A stretch of 64,000 bases of DNA from Mesorhizobium sp. (GTDB lineage: Bacteria; Pseudomonadota; Alphaproteobacteria; Rhizobiales; Rhizobiaceae). Each line of letters opens with the position of its first letter. Positions within the stretch are counted from its first letter, which is position 1. The notes beneath the pieces are model-generated. The model had not been told where the DNA came from and did no database searches. It saw nothing but the letters and a program-made list of their open reading frames with translations. Both the position numbers and the translations under genes were made by a program. Positions 7,978-17,264 of this stretch are shown here, one piece after another. The stretch lies in assembly GCF_016793485.1 (NCBI RefSeq), contig NZ_JAEULZ010000001.1, positions 372,001-436,000 on the forward strand, read 5' to 3'.

Positions 7978-9087
7978 ATGCCCTGGAACGACAAGAGCGG
8001 CGGCGGCGGCCCATGGGGCGGCGGCAACAACAACGGTGGCGGCGGCAACGGCGGCCCCTGGGGCCAGGGACCGCGTGGCCCGAGCGGTCCACAGGGCGGG
8101 CCCCCCGACCTCGAAGACATCATTCGCCGCGGCCAGGACCGGTTGAAGCAGGCGCTTCCCGGCGGCGGAGGCCCAAGCCCCGCATTGTTCGGCCTCATTG
8201 GCCTGGCTTTGGTGGCATTCTGGCTATGGCAATCGATCTATACCGTACAGCCGGACGAACTGGCCGTCGAATTGCGCTTCGGCAAGCCGAAGGAAGAAAT
8301 CTCCGAGCCCGGCCTGCATTTTCGCTGGTGGCCATTCGAAACGATCCGCTACGCCAGCACCTCTGAGAAGCTGATCCAGGTCGGAGACGCGCGCGGCACG
8401 CAGTCAGGTGGGCTGATGCTCTCCGGCGACCAGAACATCGTCGATGTTCGTTTCTCGGTCGCCTATCAGGTCAACAATCCCGAGGAATATCTGTTCAGGG
8501 TCGCCGATCCCGACGACATGGTGCGCCAGGTTGCCGAAAGCGCCATGCGCGAGGCGGTCGGCCGCCGGCCGGCGCAGGACATCTTCCGCGACGATCGCCA
8601 GGGCATCGCGGAAGCTGTGCGGGGCATTCTCCAGACGACGCTCGACGACTATGGCGCCGGCATCGCCGTCAACGCGATCTCCATCGAGGACGCGGCGCCG
8701 CCCCGCGAAGTCGCCGACGCGTTCGACGAGGTCCAGCGCGCCGAACAGGATGAGGATCGTTTCGTGGAGGAGTCCAACCAGTACTCCAACCAGCAACTCG
8801 GTCAGGCACGAGGCGAGGCGGCGCAGGTTCGTGAAGAAGCGGCCGCCTACAAGAACCGCATCGTCCAGGAAGCTGAGGGTGAGGCGCAGCGCTTCATCTC
8901 GGTCTACGACGAATACGCCAAGGCGCCCGATATTACGCGCGAACGCCTTTTCCTCGAGACCATGGAAAAAGTCCTGAAGGATTCCAACAAGGTGATCATC
9001 AATCAGGACGGGGCAGGAGTGGTGCCCTATCTGCCTTTGCCTGAACTACAGAAGCGCAACCAGGCGCCGGCGCAGGGAGCGAACTGA
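7978..9087 (+). CDS. hflK: HflK, FtsH protease modulator
   Basis: A 369-residue inner-membrane SPFH/prohibitin-domain protein. The first ~65 residues are Gly/Asn/Pro-rich, one membrane helix follows at ~69-88 (ALFGLIGLALVAFWLWQSIYTV), and the SPFH domain begins VQPDELAVELRFGKPKEE. The C-terminal half is a helical stalk (EAAQVREEAAAYKNRIVQEAEGEAQRF). With HflC it forms large cage-like complexes around FtsH and limits its attack on membrane proteins. The TGA overlaps the hflC ATG by one base (TGATGG). A good Shine-Dalgarno (AAAGGA) precedes the ATG. Confidence 0.95.
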   Translation: MPWNDKSGGGGPWGGGNNNGGGGNGGPWGQGPRGPSGPQGGPPDLEDIIRRGQDRLKQALPGGGGPSPALFGLIGLALVAFWLWQSIYTVQPDELAVELRFGKPKEEISEPGLHFRWWPFETIRYASTSEKLIQVGDARGTQSGGLMLSGDQNIVDVRFSVAYQVNNPEEYLFRVADPDDMVRQVAESAMREAVGRRPAQDIFRDDRQGIAEAVRGILQTTLDDYGAGIAVNAISIEDAAPPREVADAFDEVQRAEQDEDRFVEESNQYSNQQLGQARGEAAQVREEAAAYKNRIVQEAEGEAQRFISVYDEYAKAPDITRERLFLETMEKVLKDSNKVIINQDGAGVVPYLPLPELQKRNQAPAQGAN

Positions 9088-10085
9088 TGGCAAACCGTCT
9101 TCCATTCATCGCCATCATCGGCGCGGTCATCCTGTTCCTGATCTACTCGGCGGTTTTCGTCGTAAGTGCCGGCCAGCAGGCTATCGTGCTGCGCTTCGGC
9201 GAAATCGTCGACGTCAAGACCGAACCGGGCATCTACTTCAAGGCGCCGTTCCCGTTCCTGGAGGCTGACAACGTTCAGATCATCGAAAGCCGTATCCTGC
9301 GCTTCGACCTTGACGATATTCGCGTCCAGGTTTCCGGTGGCAAGTTCTACGAGGTCGACGCCTTCATGGCTTACCGGATCTCCAACGCGCGGACTTTCCG
9401 TCAGGCGGTTTCGGGCAGCATCGTGCAGGCTGAAGCTCGGCTGCGCACCCGCCTCGACGCGGCCTTGCGCAGGGTCTACGGCGTGCGCGGCTTCGAGTCT
9501 GCGCTGTCGGAAGAACGCGCCTCGATGATGCGCGAGGTTCGCGATCAACTCCGGCCGGACGCCGCCTCGCTCGGTCTAGAGATCGAGGACGTGCGCATTC
9601 GCCGTACGGACCTGACCGCCGAAGTCTCGCAACAGACCTACGACCGCATGAAGGCCGAGCGTCTGGCTGAAGCCGAAAGGCTTCGGGCTCGTGGCCGCGA
9701 GGCGGCGCAGCGCATCCGTGCCCGCGCCGACCGTGAGGTTGTCGAGATCGTCGCGGAAGCGCGCAAGGAATCGGAAATCCTGCGAGGCGAGGGCGAGGCC
9801 CAGCGAAACGGAATTTTCGCCGCGGCCTTCCAGCGGGATCCCAGCTTCTTCGAATTTTATCGTTCGATGATAGCGTATTCCAATGCGATGCTTGGCACCG
9901 GCACCACCATGGTGCTTTCGCCGGATTCCGATTTCTTCCGGTATTTCGGCAGCGCCAATGGCAGCCGGCCAGCGGCTCCAGCCGGTACCGCGCCTGCCGT
10001 GCCCGCGGCTCCGGCGCCTTCTGGCACGACGACCGGCGCGATACCCGCCCCGGCGCCGTCAGACACGACGACGGCCAGCCCTTAA
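9087..10085 (+). CDS. hflC: HflC, FtsH protease modulator
   Basis: A 332-residue partner of HflK: membrane helix at residues ~6-27 (FIAIIGAVILFLIYSAVFVV), SPFH domain beginning SAGQQAIVLRFGEIVDVKTEPG, then the helical region ERLAEAERLRARGREAAQRIRARAD and the conserved EAQRNGIFAAAFQRDPSFFEFYRSM. The last ~55 residues are an Ala/Pro/Thr-rich tail (APSGTTTGAIPAPAPSDTT) that is longer than in enterobacterial HflC. Transcribed with hflK (1-base overlap), DUF2065 and degP. Confidence 0.95.
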   Translation: MANRLPFIAIIGAVILFLIYSAVFVVSAGQQAIVLRFGEIVDVKTEPGIYFKAPFPFLEADNVQIIESRILRFDLDDIRVQVSGGKFYEVDAFMAYRISNARTFRQAVSGSIVQAEARLRTRLDAALRRVYGVRGFESALSEERASMMREVRDQLRPDAASLGLEIEDVRIRRTDLTAEVSQQTYDRMKAERLAEAERLRARGREAAQRIRARADREVVEIVAEARKESEILRGEGEAQRNGIFAAAFQRDPSFFEFYRSMIAYSNAMLGTGTTMVLSPDSDFFRYFGSANGSRPAAPAGTAPAVPAAPAPSGTTTGAIPAPAPSDTTTASP

Positions 10086-10094
10086 GGGTTGGCC

Positions 10095-10280
10095 GTGTCC
10101 GACTTTCTGGCCGCCATCGGTCTCGTTCTCGTGGTCGAAGGCCTGGTTTATGGCGGCTTTCCCGGGCTCGCCAAGCGGCTTGCCGTGGAGGTCCTTAACA
10201 CCCCCGAGAACATCCTTCGCATCGGAGGGCTGGTGTCGATCGCGGCAGGCGTCGGCATCGTCTGGCTGGTGCGAGGATAA
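10095..10280 (+). CDS. DUF2065 small inner-membrane protein
   Basis: A 61-residue protein of two hydrophobic segments (DFLAAIGLVLVVEGLVYGGF and GGLVSIAAGVGIVWLVRG). I prefer the GTG start reading VSDFLAAIG because an AAGGG sequence sits six bases before it; a TTG two codons upstream is possible but lies too close to that site. DUF2065 proteins (YjeT in E. coli) regularly sit beside hflKC. The precise role is unknown; position between hflC and degP suggests a part in membrane-protein quality control. Confidence 0.85.
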   Translation: MSDFLAAIGLVLVVEGLVYGGFPGLAKRLAVEVLNTPENILRIGGLVSIAAGVGIVWLVRG

Positions 10281-10394
10281 CGGAGGATTTATTCTCGGTC
10301 AGATGGTCAAAGTCCTAAACAGGCCTTATTTCTTGCGAACATGACCGCTAGCCCTGTGAAGGGTATTTTCCAGACATGGACCGGGAGCCGACGC

Positions 10395-11924
10395 ATGAAG
10401 TCTCGCCGTACATCACCGTGGTTCCGCCGCTTTTTGCCCTCGGCGACGGCGGTCGTAATGCTCGGTGTCGGTGTTCTTCCATCCCTTTCCCAGACGCAGC
10501 CAGATCCCGCCGCGCCGGCGCGGCCGCCTGTCACGCAGGCAGGGCCGGCCTCGGTTGCGGATCTCGCCGAAGGGTTGCTCGATGCGGTGGTCAACATCTC
10601 GACTTCGCAGAACGTCAAGGGCACCGAGGGGCCGGGCAGCGTGCCGATGCCACAGGCTCCCGAAGGTTCTCCCTTCCAGGATTTCTTCGACGAATTCTTC
10701 AAGAACCCCGAGGGGGAAGGTGGTGGTCAGCGCCAGGTTCAGTCGCTCGGCTCGGGTTTCATCGTCGATGCCGCGCAGGGCATCGTTGTCACCAACAACC
10801 ATGTCATCGCCGACGCTGACGAGATCGAGATCAACTTCGCCGACGGCTCGAAACTGAAGGCCGAGATTGTCGGGACCGATGTCAAGACGGATCTGGCGGT
10901 CCTGAAAGTCGATCCGACGCTGAAGGCACTGAAACAGGTGAATTTCGGCGATTCCGACAAGATGCGCATCGGCGACTGGGTGATGGCGATCGGCAATCCC
11001 TTCGGTCTTGGCGGGACCGTGACCGTCGGCATCATCTCTGCGCGCAACCGCGATATCGATGCCGGTCCCTATGACGATTTCATCCAGACCGATGCCGCGA
11101 TAAACCGTGGCAATTCCGGCGGCCCCTTGTTCAACATGTACGGTGAGGTGGTCGGCATCAACACGGCCATCATCTCGCCTTCGGGCGGCTCGATCGGCAT
11201 CGGTTTTTCGATACCTTCCGAGATGGCGGTCGGCGTGGTTACGCAGCTTCGCGAGTTCGGCGAGACCCGGCGCGGCTGGCTTGGCGTGCGCATTCAACCG
11301 GTGACCGAAGAGATCGCCGAAAGTCTTGGCCTCAAGCTCGCGCAGGGTGCGCTTGTGTCCGGCATCATCAAGGGGGGGCCGGTGGATAATGGCTCCATCG
11401 AGGTCGGTGACGTCATCATCAAATTCGATGGCAAGGATATCAAGCAGAGCCGAGAATTGCCGCTTGCCGTGGCCGAAAGCCAGGTCGGCAAGCAAGTCGA
11501 CGTGGTCGTTGTCCGGAAGGGCGAAGAGCAGACCGTGAAGGTCACGCTGGGGCGCCTGGAGGAAGGCGAGAAGCTCGCCGAAGCCGAAGGTACGCCGCCT
11601 GAAGAGGACGGCGGCCCCGTGGCGACCGCCGCGGTTCTCGGCATGACCGTGGGCGAACTGAACGACGAGGCGCGGACGAAGTTCGGCATTCAGCAGGACG
11701 TTTCGGGCGTCGTGATCACGGAGGTTGCGGCGGACTCGCTCGCCGCTGAACGCGGTGTCACCGCAGGCGATGTCATCACCGAGATTGCGCAGGAATCGGT
11801 TGCCGCGCCGAAAGACGTCCTCGACCGCATCGCAGCGCTCAAGGAGCAGGGACGCAAGAACGCGCTGCTGATGCTGGCCTCAAAGACCGGTGAGCTGCGC
11901 TTCGTCACGATCCGTATGGACTGA
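10395..11924 (+). CDS. degP: Do-family periplasmic serine protease (DegP/HtrA)
   Basis: A 509-residue exported protease/chaperone from the ATG giving MKSRRTSPWF, preceded by GGGAGC; an upstream ATG would add 18 residues before the signal peptide. The signal sequence is ATAVVMLGVGVLPSLSQ. The trypsin-like domain carries the triad His136 (TNNHVIADAD), Asp166 (KTDLAVLKVD) and Ser241 (GNSGGPLF). Two PDZ domains follow (RRGWLGVRIQPVTEEIAE and the C-terminal VLGMTVGELNDEARTKFG). It degrades or refolds misfolded envelope proteins and clusters with hflKC, so membrane and periplasmic quality control are expressed together. Confidence 0.95.
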   Translation: MKSRRTSPWFRRFLPSATAVVMLGVGVLPSLSQTQPDPAAPARPPVTQAGPASVADLAEGLLDAVVNISTSQNVKGTEGPGSVPMPQAPEGSPFQDFFDEFFKNPEGEGGGQRQVQSLGSGFIVDAAQGIVVTNNHVIADADEIEINFADGSKLKAEIVGTDVKTDLAVLKVDPTLKALKQVNFGDSDKMRIGDWVMAIGNPFGLGGTVTVGIISARNRDIDAGPYDDFIQTDAAINRGNSGGPLFNMYGEVVGINTAIISPSGGSIGIGFSIPSEMAVGVVTQLREFGETRRGWLGVRIQPVTEEIAESLGLKLAQGALVSGIIKGGPVDNGSIEVGDVIIKFDGKDIKQSRELPLAVAESQVGKQVDVVVVRKGEEQTVKVTLGRLEEGEKLAEAEGTPPEEDGGPVATAAVLGMTVGELNDEARTKFGIQQDVSGVVITEVAADSLAAERGVTAGDVITEIAQESVAAPKDVLDRIAALKEQGRKNALLMLASKTGELRFVTIRMD

Positions 11925-11948
11925 GGCCAGCAAGCGGCTTGGGCCTAT

Positions 11949-12515
11949 CTAAAGGCTGTGGCGACGGCGCCATTCCTCGCGCCCGATCCGGTAGAGGACA
12001 AAGCGCCTGAGTTGCGGCCGGTCGTCGGGGACTTTCGGGTAGTCGAAGTCACCGCCTGGGTCGCGGTGCATGCCAAGCCGATCCATGACGGCCGTCGATC
12101 GATGATTGGTTTCGACTGCGAACGAGATGACCTCGTCGAGCTCCAGCGTCACGAAGGCGTGGTGCAGCCAGGCCGACGCGGCTTCCGTCGCATAGCCCTT
12201 GCCCCAATGTTCATGCGCGAGCCGCCAGCCGATCTCGACATCGCCATGGCGGAACACAGGCAAATCTTCAACCGGACTAAGTCCAGCAAAGCCAACGCAT
12301 TCGCCTGTCGAGGCAATCTCAACGGCGGCGAAACCGTATCCGATCGCGTCGATGTCGGCGCGCAGTTCGTCGAGCAACGCATTGCTTTGCGCTCGATCGC
12401 GGCGGAATGGGAAGAACTCCATCACGCGATCGTCGGAGTTGATGCGATGGAATACGCTCCGGTCACGCTCCTGCCAGTTTCGCAAAATCAGGCGGGAGGT
12501 ATGCAGCGGATTCAC
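11949..12515 (-). CDS. GNAT-family N-acetyltransferase (RimJ/RimL type)
   Basis: A 188-residue protein starting with GTG, which overlaps the serB stop (GTGA). The N-terminal TSRLILRNWQERD and the acetyl-CoA region EIGWRLAHEHWGKGYATEAASAWLHHAF (about residues 90-117) mark it as a RimJ/RimL-like acetyltransferase; the family includes ribosomal-protein and small-molecule acetyltransferases. The conserved EVISFAVETNHRSTAVMDRLGM motif at ~130 is also present. The acceptor cannot be told. It is the second gene of a serB-led minus-strand operon. Confidence 0.85.
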   Translation of the reverse strand: MNPLHTSRLILRNWQERDRSVFHRINSDDRVMEFFPFRRDRAQSNALLDELRADIDAIGYGFAAVEIASTGECVGFAGLSPVEDLPVFRHGDVEIGWRLAHEHWGKGYATEAASAWLHHAFVTLELDEVISFAVETNHRSTAVMDRLGMHRDPGGDFDYPKVPDDRPQLRRFVLYRIGREEWRRRHSL

Positions 12516-13399
12516 CGGACGAACTCTTCCTCGCGATAGCCCTGCAGGTAGAGCAGCGCGGTCAGGTCGCCGTGATCGATGCGGATTTGCGACTGGGCCG
12601 CGACCGATGGCTTGGCGTGCAGCGCTACGCCCATGCCGGCCAGTCGGATCATGTCGAGATCATTGGCGCCGTCACCGACCGCGATGACGTCGTCGGCGTC
12701 GGCGCCGTGCGCGATGGCGATTTCGCTGAGCGCCTCGGCCTTGGCCGCCCGACCGAGGATGGGTTCGGCGACCTCGCCGGTAAGACGCCCATCGGCCTCG
12801 ATGAGACGGTTTGCCCGGTTTTCGTCAAAGCCCAGCATCGCGCCGATCTTCGATGTGAATACGTCGAAACCGCCTGAGACCAGCGCGGTCCAGGCCCCGT
12901 TCTTGCGCATGGTCGCGACGAGCGCTTTCCCGCCGGAGGCAAGCGTCAGCCGCTTCGCAATGATGCGGTCCACCACCGAGAGTTCCAGGTCCTTCAGCAA
13001 CGTGACGCGTTCGCGCAGGGCCGGCTCGAAGGCGATTTCACCGTTCATCGAGCGCGCCGTGATCGCGGCCACGCGATCCTTCAAACCGACCTCGTCGGCC
13101 AGTTCGTCGATGCACTCCTGATCGATCATGGTGGAATCCATATCGGCCAGAAGGATTTTCTTGCGTCTGTTGCCGGCGTCGTGGACGACGATATCGATGG
13201 GCTGGGCGGCCAGCGCCTGGCGCAGGCGCGCGTCGGCTTCCACTCTTTCAAGCCTATCGGGAAGCGTCAGGTCGCAAGCCACGTCGTTGCCCAACCATGA
13301 GATGGCGCTTGCGCCGATCGCATCGGAGGCGATAGTCGCGAGCGCTGGCGTCAAACGGCGCCCGGCAGGATGGGAAATCAGCGTGGCGACGAAAGGCAT
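12512..13399 (-). CDS. serB: phosphoserine phosphatase
   Basis: A 295-residue HAD-family enzyme that dephosphorylates phosphoserine in the last step of serine synthesis. HAD motif I is ADMDSTMID with the nucleophile Asp86 and general acid Asp88, motif II LVSGGFDVF at ~178, and motif III GDGANDLDMIRLAGMGVALHAKP at ~250-272. The N-terminal ~75 residues form the extra domain found in long SerB proteins. Its 5' end overlaps the GTG start of divergent miaA by 17 bases, so the two genes must share a promoter region that lies inside each other's coding sequence. Confidence 0.95.
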   Translation of the reverse strand: MPFVATLISHPAGRRLTPALATIASDAIGASAISWLGNDVACDLTLPDRLERVEADARLRQALAAQPIDIVVHDAGNRRKKILLADMDSTMIDQECIDELADEVGLKDRVAAITARSMNGEIAFEPALRERVTLLKDLELSVVDRIIAKRLTLASGGKALVATMRKNGAWTALVSGGFDVFTSKIGAMLGFDENRANRLIEADGRLTGEVAEPILGRAAKAEALSEIAIAHGADADDVIAVGDGANDLDMIRLAGMGVALHAKPSVAAQSQIRIDHGDLTALLYLQGYREEEFVR

Positions 13400-14324
13400 C
13401 GGGCAATCCGGCGAAAATCAGCTTATCAGGAACGCGATCCTGATAGCCGGGCCGACCGCGAGCGGCAAGTCGCGGCTGGCGCTGGAACTCGCCACGCGGC
13501 TTGGAGGCATGGCGATCAATGCCGATTCAATGCAGGTCTATTCAGTCCTCGATATCCTGACGGCGCGACCCGGCGCAGAGACGGCTCAGATACCCCATCT
13601 GCTCTACGGGCATGTCCATCCCAGCATTGCCTATTCAACGGGCGCCTGGATGCGTGACGCCGTCACGCAGGCCGAGCCGGAGATGTTTGGCGGGAGACGC
13701 CCGATTTTCGTCGGTGGAACGGGGCTTTATTTCCGGGCGCTGGAGAAGGGCATGTCCCGAATGCCCGAGGTTCCGGATCAGGTCCGGAGCAAATGGCGAG
13801 GCGAACTTGCCGAAAAAGGGCCGGATGCGTTGCATGGCGTCCTTACGCGCATGGATGCGCGGGCCGCGGAAACCCTGAAACCCGGAGACAGCCAGCGCAT
13901 CGTGCGCGCGCTGGAGGTTTTCGACAGCTCCGGGCGGTCGATCCTGGACTGGCAGGCAGAGCGCGGCCGACCGCTCGTCGATCTCGACAGCGCGACTTTC
14001 CTTGTCCTCGAGCCAGAGCGCGAGGAACTCGTCGCCCGTATCAACAGGCGCTTCGATACCATGATCGAAGCGGGTGCGCTTGACGAGGTCAGGGCGCTTG
14101 CTGCGCTCGATCTCGACCCTGCGCTCCCGGCAACGAAGGCGATCGGCTTTCGCGAACTGCAAGCGGCGCTGTCGGGAACGATTTCAATGGCAGAGGCCAT
14201 GGAGCGCGCCAAGATCGCGACGCGGCAGTATGCAAAACGCCAGTCGACGTGGTTCCGCAACCAGCTTGGGCCGCATTGGCGGCGCTTTTCGGATGCCGAG
14301 GATGCGGTGGAACAACTGGTTTAG
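13383..14324 (+). CDS. miaA: tRNA dimethylallyltransferase
   Basis: A 313-residue enzyme that adds dimethylallyl to A37 of tRNAs reading UNN codons. The start is uncertain: I place it at the GTG giving VATKGIGQSGENQ, because the P-loop GPTASGKS (23-30) lies close behind, as in the family, and upstream frame is antisense to serB. Further motifs are NADSMQVYSVLDILTARP (44-61), HVHPSIAYSTGAW and GGTGLYFRALEKG (~105-117). The C-terminal QYAKRQSTWFRNQ is conserved. The length fits MiaA (300-316). Confidence 0.93.
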   Translation: MATKGIGQSGENQLIRNAILIAGPTASGKSRLALELATRLGGMAINADSMQVYSVLDILTARPGAETAQIPHLLYGHVHPSIAYSTGAWMRDAVTQAEPEMFGGRRPIFVGGTGLYFRALEKGMSRMPEVPDQVRSKWRGELAEKGPDALHGVLTRMDARAAETLKPGDSQRIVRALEVFDSSGRSILDWQAERGRPLVDLDSATFLVLEPEREELVARINRRFDTMIEAGALDEVRALAALDLDPALPATKAIGFRELQAALSGTISMAEAMERAKIATRQYAKRQSTWFRNQLGPHWRRFSDAEDAVEQLV

Positions 14325-14403
14325 AACGCTTTGTAACTCCGCGATTAACGCTCCGTAAGGTCGGCGATGTCATAAGCGGATCGGTGCCGTCCGCGGAGTG
14401 TTC

Positions 14404-15195
14404 ATGCGCTTCCACAAGTCAGAAGCCGCGTTCTTTGTGTTCATCGCGGTGATCCTTGCGGCGGGCGTGATCATCTTTCACGCCTACGATCTCCTGTTTT
14501 CGATTGCGGCGGGACTGGCGCAGTCCGAACGCTTTGATGAGATCGTCTATCTCTCCAAATTGCTGTTCGGGGCCGGACTGCTTCTTGCAACGGGCCTCTT
14601 CTTCGGCCTGTTTTTCATTTTCCCGCTGATCAGGCGGCAGGTGCGCGAGGAGAACAAGCTTCGCGCCATGACCGAAACCCTGTCGGCGCAATCGCGCAAG
14701 CTCGAGCGGGCGGCGCTTACCGACTCGCTTACCGGCATGCAGAACCGTCGCTATTTCGACGATGCGCTGAAAGAATATCTGGATGAATTCAGGCGGGTAA
14801 ACCGGCCGGTTGGCCTTATGATCGTCGACCTCGACCATTTCAAGCAGATCAACGACACGCACGGACATGACGTCGGTGACGAAGTGCTCAAGGCGGTCGG
14901 CAACTGCCTGAAGGATATGACGCGCTACCACGATGTCGTGGCGCGTCTTGGCGGCGAGGAATTCGCGGTTGTCGCGCCCAACATGGACATGGAGATGATG
15001 GTGCGGTTCGCCGAGCGCATCCGCAAGGCGATCGGCGGCATGGCCATTGTCTCCGGCAACGTACGACTGAAGATAACCGCGAGCGTCGGGCTTGCGGTCT
15101 GGGACCGCAGGGAGCCTGCCGAGGCGCTATACAGGCGTGCAGACCAGCAACTCTACCAAGCGAAGAAGACCGGACGTAACCGCGTCTGCGCCTAG
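14404..15195 (+). CDS. membrane-bound diguanylate cyclase (GGDEF)
   Basis: A 263-residue protein that should make cyclic di-GMP from two GTP. I use the ATG with GGAG six bases upstream. Two membrane helices occupy ~10-38 and ~52-76 with a short loop between, followed by a coiled linker and a GGDEF domain from LTDSLTGMQNRRYF. The active-site loop is GGEEF at 183-187, a functional variant, and an RxxD inhibitory site (RYHD) lies five residues before it at 174-177, so product inhibition is expected. There is no EAL domain and no recognised sensor domain. A PilZ-type receptor gene occurs 18 kb downstream. Confidence 0.9.
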   Translation: MRFHKSEAAFFVFIAVILAAGVIIFHAYDLLFSIAAGLAQSERFDEIVYLSKLLFGAGLLLATGLFFGLFFIFPLIRRQVREENKLRAMTETLSAQSRKLERAALTDSLTGMQNRRYFDDALKEYLDEFRRVNRPVGLMIVDLDHFKQINDTHGHDVGDEVLKAVGNCLKDMTRYHDVVARLGGEEFAVVAPNMDMEMMVRFAERIRKAIGGMAIVSGNVRLKITASVGLAVWDRREPAEALYRRADQQLYQAKKTGRNRVCA

Positions 15196-15237
15196 GGCGC
15201 TAAACTCAACGGTTGCCTGGAGAGCAGTTCCGTATCG

Positions 15238-17064
15238 TCAGCTTCGCGAGCCGAAGCGACCGGGCTTCAGCCCGTAGCCGAAATCCATGTCGTCCTGACT
15301 GCTAGTCTGCCTCGGAGCGACAACCGGATCCGCCTTGCGATAGCCAGGGTCGCCGGGCTGGAGCTGTGCGCTGACCGGCTCGGCGAAGGCGAGGTTGGTC
15401 GCTGCCTTGGGCACGTTGCGCAACCGCTCCACGATGTGGATGAGATCAACGTCGTCGCTTCCGCCGGATTTCTCACCTTCTTCCGGTTTTGCAGTGCCCG
15501 GAATGAGGTTTGCGGCGAGGCGCTCGAATTTGAGGCGCATCGTTGTTGCAACGCCTTCGCCAAAGGCGATCGCCTCACGTTGGCCCATCGATGACAGGAA
15601 GGCGAGGCTGGATGCGGAAGAATCCGCGATTGCCGAACGGATGATCGCCTGGTCGTGCTCGTTGGCCAAGCGCATCGCAAAGAAGGTCGAGCACTGGGAC
15701 AGGATGGTTGGATCGAGTTCGCCAGGCCGCTGGGTGATGACGCCGAGATAGCAGCCATATTTGCGACCTTCCTTGGCGATGCGGGAAAGCGCATGCCGGG
15801 TTGGCGCGAAGCCGAGGCGAGGATCGGCCGGCATGTAGCGGTGTGCCTCCTCGCACATGACCAGCAGCTTCAGCTTGCCGTCGCTCCACAGCGCAAGGTC
15901 GAACGCCAGCCGCGCCAGCACCGAACAAACCGAATTCACCACTTCCGAGGGCATCCCGGCCATCTCGAAGCAGGTCACGCGCCGGCCGTCATGAGGCACG
16001 CGGAAGATGTTGCCGATCGTCTCGTGGATCGTGTCCTCGATCAGACGCGAGTTAAACATGAACTTGTAGCGCGGGTCGGCGACCGCGGATTCGATGCGCG
16101 TCCTGAGCGACTTCAGCGTCGGGCGATCGTTCTTGCTTTCCAGCATGCCCATGCGCTCGTCGATCTGCTTGATCAGATCCGCCATGCGGTAGGGTACTGG
16201 CGTATCGGCCGTAAGCGCGTCGCTGCCACGGCGGACAAACGCGCCCGATGCAGGGTTGCGGTAGAGGTTCTTCGCGACCGGTATCAGGTCGCGCAGTACG
16301 TCCACCTCTTCCGGCACGGATTCGCGGCCGCGAAACAGCACTTCGGTCAGTTCTTCAAGGCGGAACATCCAGAAAGGAAGGTCGAGCGAATTGGCGTCGA
16401 CGCGCACGCAATGTTCGGGCAGAGAGCCCGCGAATTCATTGTGCGGGTCGAGGATCAGGATGCGCAAATCCGGGCGGGCCTCGATGGCTTTTCGCATAAG
16501 CAGCGACACCGCTGTCGATTTGCCGACGCCCGTCGTGCCGACGATCGCGAAATGTCGCGCCAGGGTGTCGTCAATGGCGATGCGCGCTTCGATCGACTCG
16601 TCCTGAGACAACTGGCCGATCATGATGGAACGCCGTCCGGCAAGATCGTAGACGGCCTGAAGGTCGCGGGTGCGGATGCGATGCGCGACCGCGCCGATAT
16701 GCGGGTAGACGGTGATGCCGCGGTCGAAGACGGGCGGTTGCGGCGCCTCGCGGTCGCGAACCTCTCCGACCAGTTCGACGCTGACCTGGATGGCGTTCCG
16801 TTCTCCGGGACTCCACGAAAGGTCGCCCTTGTTGATCGCGTAGACGAGGCCGACGGTCCGTGCGACGCCGAGATTGATGGAGATCATCCGGCCAACCGTC
16901 CACTGCCCGGTTACCGTGCCGTCTTCTTCGTCCGCATAGGCGGTGATCGTTGCGCGCGCGCCGTCGCAATGCACGACGTGGCCAAGGATGCGCTTGTCGC
17001 CTTGATGGGCGTCGCGACGCTCCTGCGATACAGCCTCTCCACGGGAGATGTCCTGTGCATACAT
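15238..17064 (-). CDS. HerA-type ATPase (DUF87)
   Basis: A 608-residue protein from the ATG giving MYAQDISRG; the frame is open 71 codons further but that part would invade the ilv promoter region. A small N-terminal HAS-barrel-like domain (residues ~25-110) precedes the ATPase. Walker A is GTTGVGKST (176-184), Walker B LLVMCEEAH (400-408), with the arginine-rich LSRIAKEGRKYG and the sensor VITQRPGELDPTILSQC after it. HerA ATPases translocate DNA and usually pair with a NurA nuclease; no nurA is visible here, so this belongs to the stand-alone bacterial group. It is divergent from the ilv operon. Confidence 0.85.
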   Translation of the reverse strand: MYAQDISRGEAVSQERRDAHQGDKRILGHVVHCDGARATITAYADEEDGTVTGQWTVGRMISINLGVARTVGLVYAINKGDLSWSPGERNAIQVSVELVGEVRDREAPQPPVFDRGITVYPHIGAVAHRIRTRDLQAVYDLAGRRSIMIGQLSQDESIEARIAIDDTLARHFAIVGTTGVGKSTAVSLLMRKAIEARPDLRILILDPHNEFAGSLPEHCVRVDANSLDLPFWMFRLEELTEVLFRGRESVPEEVDVLRDLIPVAKNLYRNPASGAFVRRGSDALTADTPVPYRMADLIKQIDERMGMLESKNDRPTLKSLRTRIESAVADPRYKFMFNSRLIEDTIHETIGNIFRVPHDGRRVTCFEMAGMPSEVVNSVCSVLARLAFDLALWSDGKLKLLVMCEEAHRYMPADPRLGFAPTRHALSRIAKEGRKYGCYLGVITQRPGELDPTILSQCSTFFAMRLANEHDQAIIRSAIADSSASSLAFLSSMGQREAIAFGEGVATTMRLKFERLAANLIPGTAKPEEGEKSGGSDDVDLIHIVERLRNVPKAATNLAFAEPVSAQLQPGDPGYRKADPVVAPRQTSSQDDMDFGYGLKPGRFGSRS

Positions 17065-17226
17065 GCCGCAATGTCCCCTTCGCCTACGTACCTCCAAAGC
17101 TAACAAATGGCGGTTAAGGGCGGGTTTGGCGGGATGGTTGAGGAGAAGTTTACGCACACGGTAAAATTGTGATTGTTTGTGTAATGCCCGCCGTTTGCTC
17201 TCTTTCGCCAGACGCAAAAAACACGA

Positions 17227-17256
17227 TTGACTCACGGCCAGTACCATCCTTATTGT
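17227..17256 (+). promoter_or_regulatory. promoter of the ilv leader/acetolactate synthase operon
   Basis: TTGACT, an 18-base spacer and TATTGT form a sigma-70-like promoter. The -10 box ends only 8 bases before the ATG of the leader peptide, so transcription should begin at or within a few bases of that ATG and the leader peptide would be translated from a leaderless or nearly leaderless start. Confidence 0.6.
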
Positions 17257-17264
17257 TCGCGCCC

